From Apoda limacodes (Eukaryota > Arthropoda > Insecta > Lepidoptera > Limacodidae): a stretch of DNA of 64,000 nt. The notes below the pieces were generated by a model. That model was given only the letters and a program-made list of their open reading frames with translations. It did not search any database and had not been told where the DNA came from. How positions within the stretch are numbered: the stretch's first letter is position 1; each line of letters opens with the position of its first letter. Positions 30,701-38,775 of this stretch are shown piece by piece. The translations under genes and the position numbers were made by a program. The DNA is taken from the NCBI GenBank assembly GCA_946406115.1, contig OX291544.1:9920001-9984000 (forward strand), in the 5' to 3' direction.

Positions 30701-32690
30701 TTTTTGGGTCGACAACATGTGTAGGTGATGAGAAGTGTTGGTTAAGCATATTTATGTCTATGTTATTGTTTAAGTCATTCCTACACTTTCCAAGACCTAA
30801 AGATCGTAGAAATTTCCACAAATCGGGAGAAGAACAGTTTTCAATATTAGAATGTATAAAACGGCGTTTTGCGTTCATGACCATCTTGCAATGATTTCTA
30901 GCTGCTTTAAATTCTTGCCAATTCTCTTGAGTAGGAAATATGACATAGTTTCTTGATGTCTTGGAAATCCGGGAACTCCACTTAAGTTTATTATCCACTG
31001 CCTGCCTCTTTGCTCGCGCTTAAACAGTTATTTGTGGTGGATTTCTACGGCATGTTCTTGATTATATTAAAAAGGTTGCTGTAGCCAGCCATAGCTGCCA
31101 CGTGGAACACGTTTATAGTTTGTTCTGTAGAATAAAAAACAGGTTACGTTGCAACAAACTTTTCTTACCCGCAGTCTGTCGCTTGAGTCATGTAAGTTCG
31201 CAGCATTTTAATATGGCGTCTGTAATTTTAATGATTTTTTTAACCACCGGGTTAGAAAAGTTTGTTGCACTATTTTTGGTCCCCCGTAGAATGAAACAAA
31301 CAAGGAGTTAAGGCCCATTTAGATGGAAATTGTTTCTCGTCTCGAAGATATGATTTTACGATACGACGAAAAAAGTTTTTTCATGTAAGCATTCGCGATA
31401 GTCCTCCTCACACGTAGGCGACTAAATCCTATTTCGAGTTTTGCACCAGTCGCTATCATGAGTGCAGTGCGTGGGGGGTTATTTAATTCTCCGACTCACG
31501 CTAGAATATAGTGTTCACAGCAATAAATATTCGGTGAAAGTTTCTAGAGTCTACCTGTTACGGTTTAAAAGATACAGCTCTGTGACAGACGGACGAACGG
31601 ACGGACAGTATCGTCTTTAGTAATAGGGTCCCGTTTATTAAATGCTTACCAAATTTAAATTTCTGACTCGGAATTCTGAAGATTTTCTCAAGAATGGGTC
31701 TAAAGAATTTAGGCAATTAAGTAACGTAAACATTTTCAGCCCCAGCTCCAGTCCTCAAAGATGATTTTTCTTTTTTCGTTGTTGCAAATACTGAATTCTC
31801 ATATTTTTTATTTTTGCTTTTATTTCCTTTGGGCAAAAACTGGAGGTGTTAATTTTTTTTTCCAATTCTGAAGCAAAAAAATTAACACCTGATGCATTTC
31901 TTGCATCTCGTTGTTGTAGTTTTCTATATTGCATAAACACTCTTAACTTCTGTATAGTTCAATGAACTTTTTCACCAGTCCCAAAAATATCATTTTAAGA
32001 ACAATACCGAATGGTATCACTGAACTCAAATGGAAAATCTCGTACTTAAAACGGTACAAACTTGAAAAAATGTCATACGAGATTATTTTATACTAGTCGA
32101 GAACTCGTTAGCAAGAATCTCCTTACTACAAATATCGCCGTCTAAACAGTTGCAGTGGGTAATAATTTATACTACAAGTACGTAGGTTACTTGCAAGTCT
32201 CGTATCACATAATCGTAGGCAAGATTTTAGTTATTACCTATATGCAAACAGAATGATGCGATAATCCTATGGCAATTGTTTCTTACGATAATAGCGTACG
32301 ATTTCTCGCCACAAAACGAACGATAAACTCTCTCAATCTAAATAAGCCTTAAGGATAGGAGACACTTATTTTTTAATGGCAAAAATAAACGTGTATAAAA
32401 GAAAGTTATTTTAATTTGGTTTTGATTAATTTTTATTTATTGTGTTCGAAATAAATGCTAAGTGATGTCGGATTTAATTATCTTTGATTTTTAAACTGCA
32501 ATAAATTGCATTTACAGATGCAAGTTTGCGCTTCCTATTAAACAACATGCTGACGTATCTCGAGGCACGACCTTTCAAGTACTCTGTCTGGAATCTATTC
32601 TCAGTGGATAAGACTTTACCGACGAACCTCATCGGTCTCTGGGCCACATGCGTCATCATGACAATACAGCTAACGCAGATATTCGACTGA
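21076..32690 (+). CDS. Insect gustatory receptor, four exons
   Basis: Seven-transmembrane chemoreceptor of the insect gustatory receptor family, a ligand-gated cation channel in the membrane of taste neurons. Exons: 21076-21777 (residues 1-234), 22221-22301 (235-261), 27406-27562 (262-313), 32518-32690 (314-370, TGA). Phases are 0, 0 and 1, all junctions are GT-AG, and the joined frame has no stop. Predicted helices: 29-51, 57-78, 109-130, 138-160, one in exon 2, one at the start of exon 3 and one at about 350-367. Exon 4 carries the family's diagnostic C-terminus (LTYLEARPFKYSVWNLFSVD) and TCVIMTIQL, a variant of TYhhhhhQF. At 370 residues it is slightly short for the family. The start is the first in-frame ATG; the open frame upstream has none. 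The exon 1 donor (AAAG|GTCAGG) is the weakest site. The receptor subfamily and ligand are unknown. Confidence 0.88.
21803..21932. mobile_element. Short MITE (family M3) in receptor intron 1
   Basis: The termini TGCAACAAAATTTTCTGACC and GGATCAGAAAAGTTTGTTGCA are inverted repeats around a ~90 bp interior (agcatttcaatatggcgacc). A second copy with the same layout and orientation lies at 31149-31270 in intron 3 of the same gene. It is non-coding. Confidence 0.8.
22221..22301 (+). CDS. Gustatory receptor exon 2
   Basis: An 81-bp exon between a good acceptor (aatattttcag) and donor (AAA|GTAAGA). Only the phase 0 frame is open (IFFETLCNFPKCVITAFLIA), giving 27 residues of the fifth hydrophobic region. 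It is symmetric (phase 0-0), so skipping it would keep the frame. Confidence 0.75.
22302..23230. other. Receptor intron 2, 5' part, no feature seen
   Basis: AT-rich intronic sequence. The minus-strand 98-codon frame at 22399-22695 has no recognisable content. The phrase gtttgtatgggagttcc near 22614 is a trace of the tatgggagcccc repeat. Confidence 0.4.
23252..24087 (+). pseudogene. CR1-like non-LTR retrotransposon, endonuclease part
   Basis: Encodes a decayed apurinic-type endonuclease domain. NFNAIHTNAQSIPAHYPDML, AILVSESWLRP and GFHLIRNDRTEPGGG are readable from about 23400; after a frameshift near 23640 come LLIDISLSNIKILLGVYYSP, MGDFNTCLLK and FSYHDLIYLSYKIR. The E of SESW, the D/N of GDFN and the SxHD block are the expected catalytic motifs. 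It stops exactly where an LTR-like end begins (24088), and the family resumes at 26340. It lies sense-oriented in receptor intron 2. Confidence 0.85.
24088..24450 (-). repeat. Probable 3' LTR of the gypsy element
   Basis: Non-coding AT-rich sequence between the integrase stop and the junction with the CR1-like element. The outer edge ends in CA on the minus strand, as LTRs do. No partner LTR exists in the window, so length and inner edge are unproven. Confidence 0.4.
24454..25704 (-). pseudogene. Gypsy-type integrase, intact open frame
   Basis: This is the integrase region of a Ty3/gypsy polyprotein. In order: HHCC zinc-binding module (HEGHHGIERSKRHA ... CRVCAEH), catalytic core with the first D in KVGSDIFEYGKKYY, the second in ELVTDNGPAFASKEF and the E in NGLSERAVRTVK, then SPAQLLMGRRLSTRLS and a basic C-terminus. 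The DDE spacing looks preserved. The 416-codon frame is uninterrupted, but the element has lost its 5' half, so it is a fragment of a polyprotein and cannot be independently active. The motifs are closest to the mag/K02A2.6-like lineage common in Lepidoptera. Confidence 0.85.
25809..26336 (-). pseudogene. Gypsy reverse transcriptase end and RNase H fragment
   Basis: Minus-strand reading gives the end of RT/connection (MAQLKAALCDAPMLALY, SVDASFTALGAVLLQDG), a stop replacing the residue after TRYAQIEN near 26114, then RNase H (MLAIVFALERFHQYVYG, ETDHRPLEALFKKSLDSVPA, ADALSRAA). ADALSR is the hallmark of gypsy RNase H. The reading frame toward integrase is broken between 25705 and 25808. Upstream RT motifs (YxDD) are absent because the element ends at about 26338. 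Confidence 0.85.
26340..27020 (+). pseudogene. CR1-like element, C-terminal RT part and 3' UTR
   Basis: From about 26350 the + strand reads SLGIYIDRTLSWTPQIKEII, then with frameshifts LRRLRNLLPVSTKIVLAQS and LDYAVICSTNLTEELF: the thumb/C-terminal region that follows YADD in this family (compare NLGLII and NSCSCCFPIIDYADLCYPDI at 29.5-29.7 kb). The AT-rich 3' UTR continues to the terminal block ggttgcctggtagagatcgc near 26991. It is the other half of the element at 23252-24087; the RT core between them is missing. Confidence 0.75.
27021..27405. other. Receptor intron 2, 3' part
   Basis: A GC-richer patch at 27060-27180 shows no recognised feature. The polypyrimidine tract and acceptor (tatttttttttag) of exon 3 end at 27405. 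Confidence 0.4.
27406..27562 (+). CDS. Gustatory receptor exon 3
   Basis: 157 bp between a strong acceptor (attttttttttag) and a strong donor (GAG|GTGAGT). It is open in phase 0 (LSIINILVNLVETLNLGIVL) and ends LAELVNPENR plus one base (phase 1). The hydrophobic start fits helix 6, and the NPENR end fits the intracellular loop before the last helix of lepidopteran gustatory receptors. Confidence 0.85.
27690..28545 (+). pseudogene. Jockey-like non-LTR element with internal deletion and 3' UTR
   Basis: The RT core is readable with frameshifts: DLVSDRQYGFRHAF, SLDIAKAFNRVWHRRLLSKL, LPEDLCKWVVRFLSGRRIRD, VPQGSVLST and LLHINDML. At about 28045 it jumps to the post-RT region (YQLGPFDSVHDG), then RIEPLILRRNFVYRLYNG, then an intact C-terminus (TVRFQRNFLPRTYGLWNELP ... 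FFKKEVIRFLKGW, stop 28439). About 150 residues including YADD are deleted. The 3' UTR (28440-28545, gcgtccataggctacggtga) is the source of the short repeats at 13895, 19795, 55282 and 59032. It lies sense-oriented in receptor intron 3. Confidence 0.85.
28546..28795. other. Receptor intron 3 segment, no feature seen
   Basis: AT-rich intronic DNA. An acceptor-like ttttccag near 28726 is followed by only 11 codons before a stop and shows no receptor similarity. Confidence 0.4.
28798..31018 (-). mobile_element. CR1-like non-LTR retrotransposon, 5'-truncated
   Basis: Runs on the minus strand from 31018 (linker before RT) to a 3' UTR ending in a gtgcaataaagaattttatt tail at about 28798. The endonuclease domain is absent, typical of incomplete reverse transcription. 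It lies antisense in receptor intron 3. The tail block (taccag/ttaacc...aatgcctgaaggcattaagt) recurs at 61703-61812. Confidence 0.85.
29106..30998 (-). pseudogene. CR1-like reverse transcriptase pseudogene
   Basis: A 316-codon frame (30998-30048) covers the pre-RT linker (FIHSNIENCSSPDLWKFLRS), RT blocks WKMAHIVPIPKETDP, YRPISILPFLSKALERVV, FQSGFHPAHSTSTALI and LTLIVLLDFSNAFN. A frameshift follows near 30050; then VPQDGVHSPLLFSVFIN, the catalytic YADDLQLY (about 29955-29932), NPAKTLVIMVGN, NLGLII, DYADLCYPDITEELLNKLDR and the C-terminal RLWNILPVNIRNAKSLESF (29106-29321). All RT blocks are present, but at least three frame breaks make it inactive. Confidence 0.88.
31149..31270. mobile_element. 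Short MITE (family M3) copy in receptor intron 3
   Basis: Termini TGCAACAAACTTTTCTTACC and GGGTTAGAAAAGTTTGTTGCA; the interior gcattttaatatggcgtctg matches the intron 1 copy. Same orientation as at 21803-21932. Confidence 0.8.
31755..31940 (-). pseudogene. Possible MADF-like fragment inside the TTAA element
   Basis: The short frame FASELEKKINTSSFCPKEIK followed by AKIKNMRIQYLQQRKKK resembles the second half of MADF DNA-binding domains (kig...e.v..Kik.LR..y..e..Kk). It is too short and diverged for certainty and could be coincidence. Confidence 0.25.
31841..31894. repeat. Short hairpin
   Basis: AGGTGTTAATTTTTTT pairs with AAAAAAATTAACACCT across a ~17 base loop. Confidence 0.8.
32518..32690 (+). 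CDS. Gustatory receptor exon 4 (C-terminus)
   Basis: Follows the acceptor gcatttacag and starts in phase 1, completing a GAT codon with the last base of exon 3. It encodes 57 residues: ASLRFLLNNMLTYLEARPFK, then YSVWNLFSVDKTLPTNLIGL, then WATCVIMTIQLTQIFD and TGA. The order (loop, ARPF, L/VD block, final helix with TYhhhhhQF-like motif, short tail) is the gustatory receptor C-terminus. The antisense 127-codon open frame over this exon (32474-32857) is a shadow. Confidence 0.92.
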
Positions 32691-32830
32691 AGTTCATTGT
32701 ATATTAACGTTGGTAAGAAGAAAATTACTAACGAGGGGCTATTTAGAAGCCTAAGGCTGAATTTCCGTACCACCCGTATTACACAATGTATTTTATAATT
32801 TTTGTGAGCAAGTAAAAAAAAAATAAGATA

Positions 32831-32836
32831 AATAAA
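32831..32836 (+). terminator. Polyadenylation signal AATAAA
   Basis: AATAAA lies 141 bp after the receptor stop codon, at a sensible distance for mRNA 3' end formation. The sequence is AT-rich, so chance cannot be excluded. Confidence 0.4.
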
Positions 32837-33136
32837 AAAAAACTCACCAGAACACAATTAAAATTGAGGGAAAAGTAATAATCTATATAGAGAATTTATA
32901 AATCGAAAAGTTTTGGCTGAACTTAAGACATACTTAAACTTATTTATAAAACTAGCTTTTATATACGTATATTTTATAAAATAGGTGCGACATTACCGCC
33001 CGTTCTATGAACGCGCGCTTTGCTTAGAGAGAAGTGAAATTTTACAAAGAAAAAGCGCGTGGCAATAATTAAGGTCTTAGCACCCACTTTACCTGCACAT
33101 AATGACACTGTTTACGAGTAAGTGTGATGAAAAATC

Positions 33137-33375
33137 ATTTTTCTCAAACATGCGACCATATTTTGCAATAGCTTCTTTGGGTTAATTGTACACACAGGAC
33201 TGTATCAGAGAGAGGCCCGCAATGTTTTAGCCGTTTGAGAAGAGTACTATACAAGCCTTGGCCACAATTGAACATAACTGGACACTGTGATGCAAGCCTC
33301 AGCTACGTCTCGGCCCGCATACTCACGATCGCCCGGTTATGCTGCATTTGCGGGCCGCATCAGTAAAGTACTATA
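33137..33375. mobile_element. MITE-like element, family M1 copy B (internally deleted)
   Basis: The left part (ttttctcaaacatgcgacca ... gaggcccgcaatgttttagc) joins directly to the right part (gtttgagaagagtactatac, aagccttggccaca, gcgggccgcat). About 250 bp present in copies A and C is missing. Confidence 0.75.
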
Positions 33376-34125
33376 TATACAGTTTGAATAGTCATATAAT
33401 GTCAAACAATAGCCGTTATCGTAGATAGTCTTAGTTTACTGTATGTTCAGAGATATACAACCTTTAACATTAACAGATTTCTATGAATTATATGAAAATA
33501 ATATGGGTCATATAAAACATGTAGAAAACTAATAATGTTCTAATCCTCCTTTAGGTACATAATTATATTATGTGCCTAATTATTTTAAAGGTTTCATTTA
33601 TTATTGAAAGCCGATTAAACGAGGAGGTGTAATGTAAATAAATAAATTTTAAGTGATATTTGATGGCCGAACCGATGGTCAGGCCAATAATAATAGGAAC
33701 CCAGCAATGGCCTCACAGCATGGCCAAGACTTGTGTAGAGCTTTACTCAAAAATGCAAGGTCAAGAAAACAGACTTAATTGAATAAGTACTTGCAAATTG
33801 TGAAACACTAATTTAATTACAAAATTAAATTTAAAATAAAAAATAATGTGGATTCTGTATTAATAAACAAAAGAATAAGAGGCCTTGCAAAGAAAATGGT
33901 AAAGGATTTTCCTGTTGGTTTTTGTGTCCAAAATTTTTTTTTAATTTATTTATTAGCGATTTCTAATGCGAATGGATGTACAGCAGCCAGCTACCCTTAG
34001 TGGACTTTGAGCCCACGAAAAAACGCAGCTTGATGTGCTGTTTTTGTACTTCCTGTGTTCCTATATGTAAAATAAACTATTCCTAGCGTTTTTAAGTAAA
34101 TTAATTTTTCGTGAATGATTTTGCA
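33376..34125. other. AT-rich region, no gene seen
   Basis: No motif or exon-like sequence is recognisable. Confidence 0.5.
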
Positions 34126-34249
34126 TTTTTAACTTCTCTTGAGAAGTTATTGGAATAGTTCCGAAAATCGAAATCGAAAATGTTGTTATTTCTTTACGTT
34201 TCAAGACTTGGAGAATCTACTGCAATCATTTTTAGAGTGATATCTGTGT

Positions 34250-34296
<47 letters not shown>

Positions 34297-34850
34297 TGTG
34301 TGTGTGTGTGTGTGTGTACGTATGTATGTATGTATGTAGATATATTTTGGCTTTCGATTCCTCAATAACTACTGGACTGAATCGCTCTGATGACATATCA
34401 ATCGATACGCCACGTCATGACTTAGATCTGAAAGGAGTCTGAAATAAATCGGTCCAGCGGTTCGTTTTTATCCGTAAAAACTGACTTTTTTATGCAAGCA
34501 AAATAAATTTCATGTATAATTTCATGTATCGAGGGGTAGTAAAGGGTTGTCGAGGGTGCAGATTTCGAATTTTTTATCAGTTTTTTAAAATTCAAAATGG
34601 CGGATCCAATATGGCGTAATTTTTTTTTTGTAAAAGAATTTTTCTCAAGAGAAGTTGCATGTACGGTACTTGCTGCCGAACCATTTTTTTTTCTATTTTG
34701 TAACCTTTTTAAAATTCTACCCAGAATTTGGTGGCAAAAAGTTATTTCTGATAAAATTTACCGTCACGTTCGCATACACCTGGTGCTGTTTAAGTTTTTA
34801 TGTCACTATTTTATCACTTATGATATACCTACATGTATCGCTTAACTTAT
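34126..34850. repeat. Interspersed repeat with end motifs AACTTCTCTTGAG / CTCAAGAGAAGTT
   Basis: AACTTCTCTTGAG at about 34130 is mirrored by CTCAAGAGAAGTT at 34646. Between them are the microsatellite, a ctactggactgaatcg...cggtccagcggttcg retroposon core, and the atcagttttttaaaattcaa block shared with 4228. The first end motif is itself palindromic (aacttctcttgagaagtt). The element class is unresolved. Confidence 0.45.
34244..34338. repeat. (TG)n microsatellite followed by (TATG)n
   Basis: About 35 TG dinucleotides with two interruptions, then four TATG/TGTA units. Two overlapping frames rich in Cys-Val are only translations of the repeat. Confidence 0.98.
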
Positions 34851-35770
34851 AAGACAGTGGTGTTTCCCCTCTTATTTTTTGTTAAATTAACTGGTACTAT
34901 AACAACTACTTAAAATGTGTTTGGGTAAAGTAAGTAGAAGCCTATAGTATACTAAGTTTTACTAACGTAAAGCAAAACATGATTCTTTCCGTACTTACTA
35001 CATCATAAAACATAGTGGGCAGGTATTATGTAGGCAGAGAAAAATTTTTTGTACCTAATTAATATAGAAAAAAGAAAGCTTCTACTCCATTTAAGTAACA
35101 CAATTAAATACATTTTTTTCAAAACGGTGATACTTACTTAGATCATACTTAATGTAACATAACTACAGGGACTTAAAAGGCTTAGCTGAAAGTTATTTTT
35201 AGTAGTGGTATAGAGTGTGGAACTCTTTCTGTGAGGGTAATGGTAAGCTTGTCACTTTACTTCACTTTAACTTTTATATATATAGATACTACTTACCTAC
35301 TCTTTAACGCCAAGCCACTGTAACTGAAAATGCAACTGACTTGATTTTTGCAATTAATAATATTAATTAATTCCTATATAAATAAAAATGACATCTGTGT
35401 TTGATTTAAAGTCTAAAATATCCTATAAAAAAATGCATTACATTTAAAACAAAGTTATTATTATGTTGCTGGTATAAATGCACTTTCATAAAAAATACAA
35501 CAATGGCTAGTTAATGCTAACATGTTCGATAAAATTTAAATAAAAAAATGTTCAAAACTACTAATTTTATTGAATAAACTTTTATCGCACTAAAAAAATT
35601 TTTTTTTATTTATGTGTATATTTTGGGGGTTTAATAATGCTACGAGCATTAAAAGAATACGGCAACCGCTTAAAATAAGGTGGGTTGTAACATTTGTTTG
35701 CCAAGGACACAAAAAAGGCCACTGGTTACCACACCTAAATTGCGCGTTTTAACTTTTTATTAATATGTCA
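34851..35770. other. AT-rich region, no gene seen
   Basis: Nothing recognisable. Confidence 0.5.
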
Positions 35771-35774
35771 GCCA

Positions 35775-35960
35775 TTAGCCCTGAGGATCCTGGACGTCAG
35801 GTTTCATCTTGGAGTGCACGAACTGCCTCGACATGTTCCGGTTAGTTGTCAACCTCACCACGTCAATAATCTTATAAGACCGAACTTCTTTTAGCTGATC
35901 AGTCCATCTGGTTTGGTACCTTCCACGTGGTTTCCTGCAATGCACGTTTTCAGCAACGAC
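35775..35960 (-). pseudogene. Non-LTR retrotransposon C-terminal scrap (RTE-like)
   Basis: The minus strand reads CRKPRGRYQTRWTDQLKEVR, resembling the GRPxxRWxDD-type C-terminal block of RTE-like reverse transcriptases, then runs out into a frame ending near 35775. Only about 50 codons remain. The locally higher GC content supports an inserted coding fragment. Confidence 0.45.
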
Positions 35961-36439
35961 TAATCATTACAGATTTTATAGAATAACCAATAACCAATAG
36001 TCCTACTTGTTGTTACACGTCACACACACTTAGATAAAATGACTAAATGTTAAACAGATTGTAGGGGTGAAGTCTGTAATTGTGACATAATACCAGGCAT
36101 CTTTCACTTAACGGTTAGTTATATAGTGGCCAGTGTACCTTGCTTTGATGTATGTCACAATGACAAAAAAGTTTGCCTACACTCGCCTTATTGCGTCAGG
36201 CCAACCAGACCACATGCATTCTCCTGTTGTATCGTTTTTTGGGTAACACGGTTCTTAGTAAGCGGTGTGTCTCGGTCTATGCATACATACGCAGGTACGA
36301 GCCGCGCCTTTAAACGAATTTTTTTCTTGATGACTAATGACAGAGTAGTCAAGCTTTGAAGTTTGTGTATTAGTGAAAAATCTGTACTAGTACAGTTCTG
36401 TGGTAATAGTGGTCAAATAGCCACTTGCAGTGTAAGTCG

Positions 36440-36737
36440 GTGGTGACCGAGGGGTTTAAATTTCACTTCACGTCCCAAGTGGCGGAGGTTCGAACCCCGG
36501 GGTAGGCGTGTACCAATGACTTTTTTCTTTATTCCGCAAGTACACTGATTAATTTATTCAAACCACTAACTTTTCGGTGAAGAAGAACATCGTGAGGATC
36601 CTGCAACGTCAAGAAAAAACAAATGATGTATGTGAAGTCCACAATCGCACTGGGCCCGCGTGTGGACTATGGCCCAAATCACCCTCGCTTATGAGGGTAG
36701 ACCGTGCCCCAGCAGTGGGGACGTATGAAGGCTGGCA
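36440..36737 (+). mobile_element. tRNA-derived SINE, copy 2 (best preserved head)
   Basis: A-box region gtggtgaccgaggggttt and an intact B-box GGTTCGAACCCC at about 36488. The body has aacatcgtgaggatcc, tgtatgtgaagtccacaatc, actgggcccgcgtgtggact, a short hairpin (accctcgcttatgagggt) and the cagcagtggggacgtatga end. It is the most complete of three copies. Confidence 0.88.
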
Positions 36738-36879
36738 AGCGTAAGTGTAAGGCACAAATATTCTACACTTCAGATGGTACACAAACACATCTTGTAGCAG
36801 GTGCTATAAATATATATAAATCGTTAAACACCAATTTGTGACAGCACGCGCTAAAAACTCCCACCGTTATCATTGCCAA

Positions 36880-37045
36880 TAAACCGACTTTTTCTAAAAA
36901 TGAAACCTAGCTAGATCGTTTTATCGCCCCCGAAACCACCTGTACAATAAATTTTATGAAAATCGTTGGAGCCGTTTCCGCGATTAAGATTATAAATATA
37001 TATATATGTATATATACATATATACAAGAATTGCTCGTTTAAAGG
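36880..37045 (+). repeat. Retroposon 3' end (gaaaatcgttggagccgttt ... tatatata)
   Basis: The block aaaatcgttggagccgtttc, then an (AT)n/(TATATG)n run and acaagaattgctcgtttaaa, is a familiar tail of lepidopteran retroposons. No coding sequence. Confidence 0.5.
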
Positions 37046-37269
37046 TATTATATTTAAAATACTTTGGTTCCTAATTTTACCCCTTAGATATATTTTTTGT
37101 TCTTTTACTTTTAAAATATTATTTGTTCTTTTACTTTGGAGTACCTATATACTACAATCGCTGTAAGTATTAAGGTTGTATGTAATATAATTACAATAGA
37201 GCAATGATATAAAACACGGTTGGAAAATGTAGTTTTCGAAATGTTTTCTCTTTGCGTTTTTTATTATTT

Positions 37270-37330
37270 GTCTAAAAATCACGATTGTTGTATGGGAGCC
37301 CCTCTTAAATATTTGTTTTATTTTAATTTA
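37270..37330 (+). repeat. tatgggagcccc repeat fragment
   Basis: aaaatcacgattgttgtatg then ggagcccctcttaaatattt matches the complement of 1878-1930. Confidence 0.5.
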
Positions 37331-38145
37331 ATTATTATAAGCTATGAGAAAGATATAAAGATTCAACCATACCATAATTCAATTATCTCCGTTTAAATTT
37401 TAACAAAACTTTATATGACTATCACATTATTATCAGTATTTTATAATTTAGGCATAATTGTTTTAACATTGTTATTCACATGTAGGATGTCTGACTAAAT
37501 TCAAAGTAATTTTTTTTATTCAAATTAGGTTTTTATAAACACTTTTGAATATTGAAAGTTATGATATACTATTTTTTAAATCCGGTTCACAATTTTGATT
37601 TCTACCGAGAAGAATCCGGCAAGAAACTCGATATTTACTCTTTTAAAAAAATCATAAAACATACAAATACAATTAATATTTTAAATAAAAATGTTAAGAC
37701 GTACAATTTTATATTATTTCCATTTTAATTTGGTCTTACTATGCATCCTGTAATTGAGCATCTTCAGTCCCATGTATTTACAAAGTCTGAAATATGATAG
37801 TATGATTTTTTACAAAGTAGCTGTTTGATAAAAGATTTCAATTTACTTATTGATAGCTTTTGAATATTATTAGCAACTTTGTTGTAAAAGTGTATACATT
37901 GCCCCATAAAAGAGTTACTAATTTTGTGTAGACAACAGTTTATTTTTACTTTTAGTACAACAGTTTATTTTTACTTTTAGTATTTACATTGTGAACGTTA
38001 TTGTTCTTGCTGAAACTATTAATATTTTTATGAACACATAAAACATTTTCATATATCTACTGCGACGCTTAAGTAAAAATATTTACTTCCCTAAACCTAT
38101 CCCTCAGAGATATCCTTAATCCTTATTTGTAAATAGCGCAGATTG
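37331..38145. other. AT-rich region, no gene seen
   Basis: A single outlying copy of the 38 kb minisatellite unit lies at 37468-37500. A 25-bp direct duplication (caacagtttatttttacttt) lies at 37934-37982. Nothing else is seen. Confidence 0.5.
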
Positions 38146-38515
38146 CCCGTTATTCATATGTAGGCGTATCGGTCTTACTTGTTATTCACATGTAGGTATG
38201 TTTGTCTAAATTGTTATTTTATGGTATGTCTATTTAAATTGTAATTCATATGTAGGTATGTCTGTCTAAATTGTTATTCATATGTAGGTATATCTATCTA
38301 CATCTTTATTCAAATGTAGGTATGTCTGTCTCAATTATAATTCATATGTAGGTATGTCCGTCTAAATTGTTATTTATATTTAGGTATGTCTATTTAAAAT
38401 GACATTAATATTAAGGTATGTCTGTCTAAATTTTTATTCATATGTAGGTATGTCTGTCCAAATTATTATTCATATATAGGTATGGCTGTCGAAATTATTA
38501 TTAATATGTTATATG
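38146..38515. repeat. Minisatellite, ~31-bp units
   Basis: About eleven degenerate units of the form ttattcatatgtaggtatgt followed by ctgtctaaattg. Units vary by substitution and small deletion; the array decays toward both ends. Confidence 0.9.
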
Positions 38516-38574
38516 CTGATAATCTACTATTTTCTATCTACGAAGCCCTATTTTACTTAATTTTTATTGATTTT

Positions 38575-38775
38575 ATTGATTATTCACACCACTTGCTGCA
38601 TTTCCGGTAAAGAAAAACATCGTAAGGAAACCCGCATACGTCAAAATAAAAAAAAGACGTATGTGAAGTCCATAATCCGCACTGGGCCTCTGTGTGGACT
38701 ATAGCCCAAAGCGTCCTCGATGAGGGTCGGTTATGTCTCAAAGTATGGGAACTCATAGGGCTGATAGGAAGAGGA
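38575..38775 (+). mobile_element. tRNA-derived SINE, copy 3 (headless)
   Basis: Contains only the body (aaacatcgtaaggaaa, gacgtatgtgaagtccataa, cactgggcctctgtgtggac, gtcctcgatgagggtcgg). The tRNA-like head is missing, so it is a 5'-truncated insertion. Confidence 0.8.

Larger units (their letters stand above)
31308..32352. mobile_element. TTAA-flanked DNA transposon, ~1.04 kb
   Basis: TTAA at 31308-31311 is followed by GGCCCATTTAGA. The mirror TCTAAATAAGCC is followed by TTAA at 32349-32352. TTAA duplication is the signature of piggyBac-type elements. Inside are a tacagctctgtgacagacgg...aatagggtcccgttt repeat (31575-31640), a short hairpin (31841-31894) and a minus-strand frame described separately. 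No piggyBac transposase is visible, so it is non-autonomous. Confidence 0.6.

Noticed and set aside
32474..32857. 127-codon minus-strand open frame
   Set aside because: It lies antisense over receptor exon 4, whose splice phase, C-terminal motif and stop fit the + strand gene. The minus peptide has no recognised domain.
34180..34442. Cys-Val-rich open frames
   Set aside because: They are translations of the (TG)n microsatellite.
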